Part shown: piece by piece, positions 1 to 5,698 of the stretch | How positions within the stretch are numbered: position 1 is the first letter of the stretch | How the letters are laid out: each line of letters begins with the position of its first letter | DNA from: Actinomycetota bacterium | GTDB taxonomy: Bacteria; Actinomycetota; Actinomycetes; Nanopelagicales; Nanopelagicaceae | Reading direction: 5' to 3' | DNA length: 5,698 nt | NCBI GenBank assembly: GCA_009697555.1 | Contig: WLQV01000076.1 | Span: 1 to 5,698 of the forward strand | Position numbers and translations under genes: made by a program | Notes under the pieces: model-generated | The model's input: the letters and a program-made list of their open reading frames with translations, nothing else | What the model was told of the DNA's origin: nothing | Database searches by the model: none

Positions 1-600
1 GGCGTACATCGCTTGAAATGAGTAAACCTTCTGCAAGCGTGGATCTTTGAGGAATTGATTGACCTTGGGAGACAAGTGGCGAAAACCACCGAGTGCAATC
101 AATCGCGCCAAATTCGGTGTCAATAAGTTAAAGGGCGAATCAATATTGCGATCGATGAAGTCATTCATCTCATATTTATAAAGTTTGGTTACGAAATCGA
201 CATATCTCGCGTAACCAGCTGCTTCAGTAGGTGAGATCTTCTCGGCGATCTCGCTCTCCATTTGCGCAGTGTTGGCATGGATATCAAGAGAGCTGCCATC
301 AGCATAGAAGGCGCGATAGAGCGGCGAAAGTGGCATTAATTCCAGCCAATCTTTCATCTCTTCACCAACACAAGCAAAGGCAGACTCAATTAGCGAAGGC
401 ATAGTCAGAACAGATGGGCCGGTATCGAATGAGTAGCCACCGCGTTGCAATAAACCGTTGCGTCCACCTGGCACGCTCTCGCGTTCGACAACTGTGACTT
501 TACGACCAGCACCAGCTAGGCGAAGTGCCGCACTCAATCCAGCTAAGCCAGCACCAACAATGACGACATGGTCGCTAGGGCCTTTGATCCGAGCTGGCAT
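1..600 (-). CDS. crtI: Phytoene desaturase CrtI, N-terminal 200 residues (3' end beyond the left edge)
   Basis: FAD-dependent desaturase that introduces double bases into phytoene to give lycopene or a related polyene, working at the membrane. Translating the minus strand from the ATG at 600 gives 200 codons with no stop, running off the window. Residues 12-35 form the Rossmann dinucleotide fold, with GAGLAG followed by an acidic residue at the end of the second strand (VVER). Next come PGGRNG and FDTGPSVLTMP, both typical of CrtI, and the visible part ends in SFQAMYA, which in this family leads into the substrate region. The family is usually about 500 residues, so some 300 are missing. The start shares one base with the upstream crtE stop (TAATG) and has a clear AGGAG six bases upstream. 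The downstream gene, perhaps phytoene synthase, is not visible. Family assignment is strong; the exact number of desaturation steps cannot be read from the sequence. Confidence 0.93.
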   Translation of the reverse strand, partial: MPARIKGPSDHVVIVGAGLAGLSAALRLAGAGRKVTVVERESVPGGRNGLLQRGGYSFDTGPSVLTMPSLIESAFACVGEEMKDWLELMPLSPLYRAFYADGSSLDIHANTAQMESEIAEKISPTEAAGYARYVDFVTKLYKYEMNDFIDRNIDSPFNLLTPNLARLIALGGFRHLSPKVNQFLKDPRLQKVYSFQAMYA

Positions 601-1679
601 TACACACTCCTACGAGTTGCACTTGTAGCTAACTCTTCGAAGAGAGATAGCGCGGTTGGTGCAATCTTTCCATCACCTAGCGCAGTGCGCGCGTTAGAAG
701 TAAGAGTCTCAATCATCTGCTCAATTTCTTGATCGGCGCCAGTTGCCACGATCAGGCTGCGCAATTGCTCAATCCCGTTGCTATCTAGTTGCTCATTTCC
801 AAAGAGTTGACTGAAGGTGGCTTTATCTGAGCCAGTGAGGCGCTCCACCGCAATTGCAATGAGTGCAGTGTGTTTGCCCTCACGCAGATCATCACCGGCC
901 GGTTTTCCAGTAGCCGCAGGATCGCCAAAGACACCAAGTAGATCATCACGCAATTGAAATGCTTCACCTAAGGGCAGACCAAATGCAGAGTAGGTTGCAA
1001 AAATATCGCTATCAAGTGGCGCCCCAGAAAGTGCAGCGCCAAAGTGCAATGGTCGCTCGATCGTGTATTTGCCTGACTTGTATCGAGCAATCTTGAGTGA
1101 GCGTGCAAGGTCATGGGTATCTCGAGTCTGCTCATACACATCGAGATATTGACCCGACATTAATTCCACTCGCATCTCATCACTGATGCGCAAGACATTG
1201 CTCATAACAGAGTGAGGAATGCCAGAGCGATGAAGCATCTGACTCGACCAGACCAGCGCTAGATCGCCTAAGAGCACACTGGCAGCTCGACCAAAATCTT
1301 CTGGACTGCCGTGCCAACCACCATCACCGTGGAGCGCTTCAAATTGTTTATGAATTGAAGGCTTGCCGCGCCGAGTATCGGATGCATCCATCAAGTCATC
1401 ATGGATAAGTGCACATGCTTGAAGTAATTCCAAACTTGCTACTGCACGAAGCACGCCATCGTCATCGTTGCCACCTGCGCCGAAATATCCAACTGCCGCA
1501 AAGAGCGGACGCAGCCGCTTTCCACTATCGAGAAGAAAGGATGTGAGTGCCGACATGGCGGGCGTGAGTTCATCGCCAATTCCATGAAGGTACTTGGCCT
1601 CGTTGCTAAGGAAGTCGCGCAACGCCACTTCAACGCGAGATCGCAGATCAATTACTGCCTTCTTAGCGGAATGGGCCAC
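600..1679 (-). CDS. crtE: Geranylgeranyl diphosphate synthase (IdsA/CrtE-type polyprenyl synthase)
   Basis: Trans-prenyltransferase that adds isopentenyl diphosphate to allylic diphosphates, supplying GGPP for carotenoids; cytosolic. The 359-residue product has GKRLRP at 53-58 (diphosphate-binding basic residues), the first aspartate-rich motif HDDLMD with D94, D95 and D98, then RRGKP, and the second motif QLRDDLLGVFGD with D245, D246 and D253, followed by GDDLREGKHT. In the second motif the third Asp of DDxxD is Gly (DDLLG), as I recall being common in actinobacterial IdsA proteins. Residues just before the first motif are small (C89, A90), compatible with GGPP or a somewhat longer product. 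The GTG at 1679 is the only plausible start before an upstream in-frame TGA at 1697-1695, and no well-spaced Shine-Dalgarno precedes it. It is first in a leftward operon with crtI and divergent from metF. The symbol rests on the crtI neighbour; idsA would also fit. Confidence 0.9.
   Translation of the reverse strand: MAHSAKKAVIDLRSRVEVALRDFLSNEAKYLHGIGDELTPAMSALTSFLLDSGKRLRPLFAAVGYFGAGGNDDDGVLRAVASLELLQACALIHDDLMDASDTRRGKPSIHKQFEALHGDGGWHGSPEDFGRAASVLLGDLALVWSSQMLHRSGIPHSVMSNVLRISDEMRVELMSGQYLDVYEQTRDTHDLARSLKIARYKSGKYTIERPLHFGAALSGAPLDSDIFATYSAFGLPLGEAFQLRDDLLGVFGDPAATGKPAGDDLREGKHTALIAIAVERLTGSDKATFSQLFGNEQLDSNGIEQLRSLIVATGADQEIEQMIETLTSNARTALGDGKIAPTALSLFEELATSATRRSV
607..611 (-). promoter_or_regulatory. 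Ribosome binding site of crtI inside the end of crtE
   Basis: Reading the minus strand, AGGAG (within GTAGGAG) lies six bases before the ATG at 600. It is a good match to the anti-Shine-Dalgarno sequence and lies within the last codons of crtE. It fixes the crtI start and, with the TAATG stop/start overlap, points to translational coupling of the two genes. Confidence 0.8.
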
Positions 1680-1685
1680 GCGGTA

Positions 1686-1691
1686 ACGGTA
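1686..1691 (-). promoter_or_regulatory. Candidate -10 element for the crtE-crtI operon
   Basis: On the minus strand TACCGT fits the TANNNT pattern of a sigma-70-type -10 box. It ends six bases before the GTG at 1679, so transcription would begin at or very near the start codon and the mRNA would be leaderless or nearly so. No convincing -35 box is seen. The lack of a well-placed Shine-Dalgarno before this GTG supports the idea. It shares its TA step (1690-1691) with the opposite-strand candidate. Confidence 0.4.
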
Positions 1692-1695
1692 CCCT
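1690..1695 (+). promoter_or_regulatory. Candidate -10 element for the metF operon
   Basis: TACCCT fits TANNNT and ends eight bases before the ATG at 1704, the spacing expected if transcription starts at the A of the start codon. No good -35 box is seen upstream, where the crtE coding region already begins. No Shine-Dalgarno precedes the ATG, which agrees with leaderless initiation. The evidence is positional and motif-based only. Confidence 0.4.
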
Positions 1696-1708
1696 CATCA
1701 CTAATGAG
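1694..1708. repeat. Short inverted repeat CTCAT-N5-ATGAG over the metF start
   Basis: CTCAT at 1694-1698 and ATGAG at 1704-1708 are perfect inverted arms around a five-base centre. The pairing can resume further out (GTA/TAC) after two unpaired bases. It lies against the divergent -10 candidates and covers the metF ATG, so it could be an operator, but five-base arms occur easily by chance. Confidence 0.25.
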
Positions 1709-2552
1709 TACGCGACCCACAATCTCGATTGAACTCTTTCCGCCTAAGGACAGCGCCGGCGAAGAGCGGTTGTGGTCTGCCATCGCCTCGCTGCGGGAAA
1801 TTTCCCCTGATTATGTAGCGGTGACATATGGCGCAGGGGGCTCAACCCGTGATCGCACAATTCGCATTACTTCAGAGATCACGGCACGCACTCAATTGCC
1901 GACGGTAGCTCACTTAACTTGCGTTGGTTCTACGCGCGATGAATTAATCGATGTACTCAATAAATACAAGAGTGCTGGCATCCGTAGCATTTTGGCGCTA
2001 CGCGGTGATCCGCAAGGTGGTCCAAGTGCAGCGTGGACTGCAACACCAGATGGCCTAGATCATGCCGACCAACTTGTTGCGCTCGCTAGCGAAGTCGGTG
2101 GCTTCACAATTGGTGTTGCCGCATTTCCTGATGGACATCCAGCATCACAGGGTAATTTTGATCGTGACATCGAGGTTTTATTGCGGAAAGAAGATTTAGG
2201 TGCAACATTTGCAACGACGCAGTTTTTCTTCACTGCAGAAAAGTATTTTGATTTAGTAGAACGGTTACGAAGTCGCGGATCGCACCTGACTGTAATGCCA
2301 GGAATTATGCCAATTTCCAATGTCAAGCAATTAATTCGGATGGCAGAACTAAGTGGGACGCCAATTCCAAGTGATGTTGAGCAGAAGTTTCTTGCACTCG
2401 ATGGCGACAGTGATGCAGTACGCGATTACGGTCGCGAACTTGCCACCACACTTTGTCAGAAGCTACTTGCTGGTGGCGCACCGGGACTTCATTTCTACAC
2501 AATGAATACCTCGACTGCCACCAAAGAAATTTTCGAGAATTTAGGTTTGTGA
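1704..2552 (+). CDS. metF: Methylenetetrahydrofolate reductase
   Basis: FAD-dependent cytosolic enzyme that reduces 5,10-methylene-THF to 5-methyl-THF, the methyl donor for methionine synthesis. With the ATG at 1704 the product has 282 residues, near the usual bacterial MetF length of about 290. The hallmarks appear in order: ISIELFPPK (catalytic Glu at residue 10), VTYGAGGS at 40-47, AHLTCVG at 69-75, LRGD at 99-102 (flavin-tuning Asp), QFFF at 173-176, PGIMPI at 199-204 and GLHFYTMN at 261-268. The frame is open further upstream with ATGs at 1584 and 1671, but these would overlap crtE on the other strand and add residues that do not resemble the family; starting at 1704 places the first strand correctly. 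The gene is divergent from crtE, with 24 bases between the start codons, and its stop shares one base with the next start (TGATG). The divergence from a polyprenyl synthase resembles Rv2172c/Rv2173 of M. tuberculosis. Confidence 0.93.
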   Translation: MSTRPTISIELFPPKDSAGEERLWSAIASLREISPDYVAVTYGAGGSTRDRTIRITSEITARTQLPTVAHLTCVGSTRDELIDVLNKYKSAGIRSILALRGDPQGGPSAAWTATPDGLDHADQLVALASEVGGFTIGVAAFPDGHPASQGNFDRDIEVLLRKEDLGATFATTQFFFTAEKYFDLVERLRSRGSHLTVMPGIMPISNVKQLIRMAELSGTPIPSDVEQKFLALDGDSDAVRDYGRELATTLCQKLLAGGAPGLHFYTMNTSTATKEIFENLGL

Positions 2553-3181
2553 TGGCCCTTCTTGCGGAGAAAGAGTTTCGCGATCGCTGGAGCAAATTGC
2601 ATGGCGGTGCCGAGATGACTGCGGTAGTTGGCGGTTGGCTAAAAATTTCATACACCGCAGCACGTATCTGCTATCGCTTAAAAATTACTCCTGATGTATT
2701 AACTTTCCTTGGTTTAGCTGCGGCAATTGCATGTGGTGCGATATCACCGTCCGCTTGGGCCGCTGCTTTCTTAGTGCTCTCACTTATTGCCGATGGAATA
2801 GATGGCAGTGTTGCAATTGTGCAAGGCGGAGAGAGTGATTGGGGAGCGGCTAAAGATTCGATTACCGATCGCATAGCTGAATTCGCATGGGGCGTTGCCC
2901 TTTACCAACTTGGCGTGCCATTAGTTTTGGTCTGCACGCTAGTAATTCTGGCTAGCGTTCAAGAATATGCACGAGCCCGACTAGGGGGGATCGGTATTCA
3001 CCAATTGGGAGTAGTTACTCCTGCAGAGCGGCCAGTGCGCGCTATCGCTGTGATCATTGCGATCCTTGCCAGTGCAATATTTGGCGGCAACTCAGCAACC
3101 ATCGTGGCGATTGCATTAACGGCGATGCAAACTTTTAGTGTGCTCCAGGTGCTGCGGGTGACTTACCAACAATTGCGTTAG
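2552..3181 (+). CDS. CDP-alcohol phosphatidyltransferase family membrane protein, variant motif
   Basis: Integral membrane protein of the family that transfers a phosphatidyl or related phospho-alcohol group from a CDP-alcohol. The product has 209 residues, a common size for the family. The signature DxxDGxxAR-x8-GxxxDxxxD is seen at residues 81-106 with D81, D84, G85, A88, G98, D102 and D106 all kept at exact spacing, but the usual Arg after A88 is Ile89. The upstream PNxLT is TPDVLT at 47-52. Hydrophobic segments lie around 50-80, 110-135, 163-177 and 182-200, with a charged N-terminus. I chose the ATG at 2552, which overlaps the metF stop by one base (TGATG) and has a weak AGG six bases upstream; a start at 2453 would lie inside metF. 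The last 47 bases overlap the opposing CrtI-like gene. Substrates cannot be read. Similar proteins without the Arg may be a known actinobacterial subgroup (memory, unchecked). A role in phospholipid or isoprenoid-linked metabolism is possible but not shown. Confidence 0.82.
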   Translation: MALLAEKEFRDRWSKLHGGAEMTAVVGGWLKISYTAARICYRLKITPDVLTFLGLAAAIACGAISPSAWAAAFLVLSLIADGIDGSVAIVQGGESDWGAAKDSITDRIAEFAWGVALYQLGVPLVLVCTLVILASVQEYARARLGGIGIHQLGVVTPAERPVRAIAVIIAILASAIFGGNSATIVAIALTAMQTFSVLQVLRVTYQQLR

Positions 3182-4658
3182 CCACAATTTCACCACTGAT
3201 TCCGACTAGTGGTAATCCACCACCTGGATGGGCTGAACCTCCTACGCAATAGAGATTCTTGAGTGGTGAGCGATTCTTAGCCCGCAAGAATGCAGATCGC
3301 GCACCATTACTTGAGCTGCCATAGATTGAACCACCCGGTGCCAAAACCGCATTTTGTAAATCAAGTGGTGTGCGAATCTCCATTACCTCTAGCCGTGAAC
3401 GCACCGAGATGCCTCGGGCCTCAATTGCATCGATGATTTTTGCCGCATAGCTCTGGCTAAATTTTTCATTCGACCAATCAAAGCCATCACCAGTCACACT
3501 ATGTCGCGGTGCATTTACTAACACAAACCAACTCTCATGTCCCTCACTTTTCACCATCGCCTTATCGTCAGGGGCGCAGATGTAAATTGTGGGATTGGGT
3601 ACTGGTTCATTACGAGTGAAGATTGCGTCAAACTCATCTTCGTAATTTTCCGGAAAGAGAACTGTGTGGTGGTTGAGGCGCTGGGCACTCTCATCTGGTC
3701 GAAGGCCAAGGAGTAGCGAGAAGCCAGCAAGTGAGGATTGACTCTTCTCCAGCGACTTTCGTGCCTTTCGGGTTGCGCGTAAATTCGTCGGAAGTAAATA
3801 GTTGTAAGTATTGGCCGCATCACTATTAGAGATAACAATATCGGCACCTATTTTTTCACCGCTTCGAAGTTGGATACCTGTTGCTTTCTTGCCATCTTGC
3901 AAAATTTCCGAAACTTCAGAATTGAAGTGAAATGTCACACCTACTTTGCGACAACGCTCTTCGAGTGCTTCCGATAATTTTCCAACCCCGCCACTGATGT
4001 GCCATGCGCCAAAACTCTCTTCAACGAAGGCGATACTCAGTAATACTGCAGGTGCGAGTCGGGGGTCAGAACCGGTGTAGGTGGCGTAGCGATCGATGAT
4101 GTAGCGCAGGTGTGAGTCCTTGGTGATTTCTGAAGTTAATTGGCGAAGTGATTTCCACGGTGCAATGGTGAAGAGATCACCAATAAAACTGGGGCGCTTA
4201 AATAGTGAGGCAATAGAGGTGAGCTCTGATTCAATAAATGCCTCGCGCGAGGTGTCCCACATCTTCGCAGCTCGCTTCATGAGCTTGCGCCATTCATCAC
4301 GCGCAGTGGGGCCAAACGCTGCCTCAATATTCTGCAAAGTTTGATGGTGCGAGAGATTTTCAAAAGTTACCTGTTTGCCATCATGGAAGCGATAATCAAA
4401 TGCGGGGTTAACTGGCGTGAGCTCAACTTGGTGCTGCAGATGGCCACCAGTTTTTAAGAAGAGATCTTTGAAGACGGCTGGCAGAGTGAGTAGTGATGGT
4501 CCAGTATCAAATGCATATTTACCGATCCATTCGGTGCGACATTTGCCACCGGAGCGATCACTTGCTTCATAAACACTTACAACGTGGCCCGCTTTGGCTA
4601 GCCGAGCTGCTGCACTCATGCCGCCAATGCCCGCGCCGATAACAACGATCTTGCTCAT
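3135..4658 (-). CDS. Second CrtI-superfamily carotenoid oxidoreductase (CrtP- or CrtD-like)
   Basis: FAD-dependent enzyme of the phytoene desaturase superfamily, 507 residues, full length. The N-terminal dinucleotide fold has GAGIGG at 8-13 and Glu31 closing the second strand (VYEAS), followed by SGGKC and FDTGPSLLTLP at 50-60. The C-terminus carries LYCVGGSAHPGGGLPLVGISG at about 469-489, the second FAD-contacting motif. The ATG at 4658 overlaps the upstream glycosyltransferase stop as ATGA and has GGAAGGGG eight bases upstream; the frame reaches 4700, but that would add residues before the fold. It is clearly distinct from the crtI at the left edge. The middle (NPTIYICAPDD, PLDLQNAVLAPGGSIYG) resembles the staphylococcal CrtP-type terminal oxidases, while the HPGGG end also fits 3,4-desaturases (CrtD). 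With a glycosyltransferase next door, I infer late modification of a carotenoid end group. The exact reaction is uncertain. Its 3' end overlaps the opposing phosphatidyltransferase gene by 47 bp. Confidence 0.85.
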   Translation of the reverse strand: MSKIVVIGAGIGGMSAAARLAKAGHVVSVYEASDRSGGKCRTEWIGKYAFDTGPSLLTLPAVFKDLFLKTGGHLQHQVELTPVNPAFDYRFHDGKQVTFENLSHHQTLQNIEAAFGPTARDEWRKLMKRAAKMWDTSREAFIESELTSIASLFKRPSFIGDLFTIAPWKSLRQLTSEITKDSHLRYIIDRYATYTGSDPRLAPAVLLSIAFVEESFGAWHISGGVGKLSEALEERCRKVGVTFHFNSEVSEILQDGKKATGIQLRSGEKIGADIVISNSDAANTYNYLLPTNLRATRKARKSLEKSQSSLAGFSLLLGLRPDESAQRLNHHTVLFPENYEDEFDAIFTRNEPVPNPTIYICAPDDKAMVKSEGHESWFVLVNAPRHSVTGDGFDWSNEKFSQSYAAKIIDAIEARGISVRSRLEVMEIRTPLDLQNAVLAPGGSIYGSSSNGARSAFLRAKNRSPLKNLYCVGGSAHPGGGLPLVGISGEIVANAIVGKSPAAPGAH

Positions 4659-5698
4659 ACCGTGCGCCCCTTCCATTGCACCTGTCCGCGCTTGGCCCAT
4701 GAATAAAGTGCAAGGTAAATCAGAAGTACAATTGAAATGGGATGCAGGAGTGAATCACTAGCGCGACCACCGGTACGTAGCGCAGTAATCACTCGACTTA
4801 GTACAACGAGGAAATAACCGAGCCAGCCCCATACATTTCCCATAAGCCCAAAGCAGAGAGGCGCAATGCATGTAGCGATGAGAAAAATCCCCACCGCAAT
4901 TGATGTAAGTGGCGTTGGGAAGGCCTTCCAGAGAGATTTACCGTAACCGGCACGAAGCTCGCGCCAGTTGCGATACATCCGACAGTGGGCAACTTCTGAA
5001 CCATCTGCTACTCCGCCGCGAAACTTATTACCTATCAATTCTCGTGCAAGAGCGATGTCATCGATAACTTCGGATTTGATTGCGTTGAATCCATTGATTT
5101 TTATTAGGGCGCTTCGTTTGACGATGAAGAACTGACCATTTGCCACCGCCATAGATGTGCGTGGCGCACCTTCGGCGATGCGAAGTGGGAGAGTGAAGAA
5201 CCAGCTCCATTGCAACAAGGGTTGGATTAACCGCTCACTCAAGGAGGCCGCGAATTGCTTAGGGTAGGGAGAGAGAAAATCTAAATTACTTTTCAGCATG
5301 AGTGATACAGAGCTAGCTATGGCATCTGGAGTGAGACGCACATCGGCATCTAACGTTATAAGTATCTCTTCCTCAGAGGCTGTAAATAGTTGTTGAAGTG
5401 CAAATGGTTTACCGAGCCAACCAGCAGCAAGTACTGCGCCATCGATCACAGTAAATCTTGGATCTGTGCCAATTGAAGCTTGAAGAAGTTGGAAGGTCTG
5501 ATCTGTTGAATTGTCATTGAGTAGGTAGAAGTGCGCACGAGAGAGTCCGCGTTGGGCTTTGAGAGATGCGACCAGTTCTGCCACATTCTCTGCCTCATTG
5601 CGCATAGGGACTAGAACTCCCACACTGGGCAGTAATTGCTGCTCTTGATTTCTAGGTTTTCTAATCAGGAAGAAATTAGAAATTGAAATAGAGAGAAA
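4655..5698 (-). CDS. Membrane family 2 glycosyltransferase, probably acting on a carotenoid (5' end beyond the right edge)
   Basis: GT-A fold glycosyltransferase anchored in the membrane, predicted to transfer a sugar to a lipid-like acceptor. The visible part is 347 residues. The frame has no stop between 5623 and the window edge, and the 25 extra codons encode a hydrophobic stretch (FLSISISNFFLI) followed by basic residues and LPSVGVLVPMRNEAEN, the usual membrane-anchor plus first strand of this family. The GTG at 5623 is therefore an internal valine and the true start lies outside. Motifs by visible position: LNDNSTDQT at about 60-68, LDADVR with the metal-binding DxD at 117-119, GWLGKPFA at about 93-100, and VIDDIALAREL with the likely catalytic D213/D214. 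Three hydrophobic segments follow at about 265-285, 288-306 and 318-335, and the tail has WKGR. The layout resembles CrtQ of the staphyloxanthin pathway; hopanoid-type HpnB enzymes are a related alternative. Its stop overlaps the CrtI-like start (ATGA), which supports a carotenoid acceptor. Confidence 0.82.
   Translation of the reverse strand, partial: FLSISISNFFLIRKPRNQEQQLLPSVGVLVPMRNEAENVAELVASLKAQRGLSRAHFYLLNDNSTDQTFQLLQASIGTDPRFTVIDGAVLAAGWLGKPFALQQLFTASEEEILITLDADVRLTPDAIASSVSLMLKSNLDFLSPYPKQFAASLSERLIQPLLQWSWFFTLPLRIAEGAPRTSMAVANGQFFIVKRSALIKINGFNAIKSEVIDDIALARELIGNKFRGGVADGSEVAHCRMYRNWRELRAGYGKSLWKAFPTPLTSIAVGIFLIATCIAPLCFGLMGNVWGWLGYFLVVLSRVITALRTGGRASDSLLHPISIVLLIYLALYSWAKRGQVQWKGRTV
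4667..4674 (-). promoter_or_regulatory. Ribosome binding site of the second CrtI-like gene
   Basis: On the minus strand GGAAGGGG ends eight bases before the ATG at 4658 and lies in the final codons of the glycosyltransferase (encoding WKGR). It supports the 4658 start over the longer frame beginning at 4700, and with the ATGA overlap indicates coupled translation. Confidence 0.65.

Noticed and set aside
1584..1703. Longer metF beginning at the ATG at 1584 or 1671
   Set aside because: The extension is antisense to crtE, does not resemble MetF N-termini, and the ATG at 1704 already places the first strand and catalytic Glu at the usual distance.
2453..2551. Longer phosphatidyltransferase beginning at 2453
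   Set aside because: It would lie within the conserved metF C-terminus in another frame; the ATG at 2552 has the typical TGATG coupling and gives a usual family length.
3192..3213. Inverted repeat ACCACT-N10-AGTGGT just after the phosphatidyltransferase stop, as a possible terminator
   Set aside because: The stem is only six pairs with a ten-base loop, has no T run on either strand, and lies in conserved C-terminal codons of the CrtI-like gene.
3551..3847. Other long open frames lying inside the annotated genes, for example the 98-codon minus-strand frame here
   Set aside because: They are alternative-frame shadows of conserved genes, show no recognisable domains and have no separate start signals.
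4659..4700. Longer CrtI-like protein beginning at 4700
   Set aside because: The extra 14 residues precede the FAD fold without family support; the ATG at 4658 has an ATGA overlap and a ribosome binding site.
1..5698. tRNA, rRNA, riboswitch, CRISPR, insertion sequence or attachment site
   Set aside because: Nothing resembling these was seen; the window is essentially all coding, with no direct repeats or transposase-like frames.

Overview
The window is a compact stretch of a bacterial chromosome that carries most of a carotenoid-biosynthesis locus. The proteins look actinobacterial: the prenyl synthase is IdsA-like with a DDLLGVFGD second motif, the CrtI N-terminus is of the actinobacterial kind, and metF lies head-to-head with a polyprenyl synthase as in Mycobacterium tuberculosis (Rv2172c/Rv2173, from memory). 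GC is only moderate, genes overlap at nearly every junction, and only about 24 bases (1680-1703) are clearly non-coding. Together this suggests a small, streamlined genome such as a planktonic freshwater or marine actinobacterium (acI/Nanopelagicales-like). That placement is an inference.

Layout, left to right. (1) A leftward pair at 1-1679: geranylgeranyl diphosphate synthase (crtE/idsA type), then the first 200 codons of phytoene desaturase crtI, which runs off the left edge. The two share one base (TAATG). (2) A 24-base divergent gap with overlapping candidate -10 elements on both strands. (3) A rightward pair at 1704-3181: methylenetetrahydrofolate reductase (metF) and a small membrane CDP-alcohol phosphatidyltransferase-family protein, again sharing one base (TGATG). 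(4) A leftward pair at 3135-5698: a membrane family 2 glycosyltransferase whose N-terminus lies beyond the right edge, then a second CrtI-superfamily FAD enzyme coupled by an ATGA overlap. The 3' end of this pair overlaps the phosphatidyltransferase gene tail-to-tail by 47 bp.

Functionally, CrtE makes GGPP, phytoene synthase (not in the window, probably beyond the left edge) would condense it, and CrtI desaturates phytoene. The second CrtI-like enzyme and the glycosyltransferase form a pair like CrtP/CrtQ of the staphyloxanthin pathway, suggesting oxidation or further desaturation of a carotenoid end followed by glycosylation. The metF-phosphatidyltransferase pair sits between the two carotenoid blocks on the opposite strand. 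metF is a one-carbon metabolism gene; the role of its membrane partner, which lacks the usual arginine of the family motif, is open. No RNA genes, mobile elements, CRISPR arrays or long repeats were seen, and no stretch over 300 bases lacks a gene.
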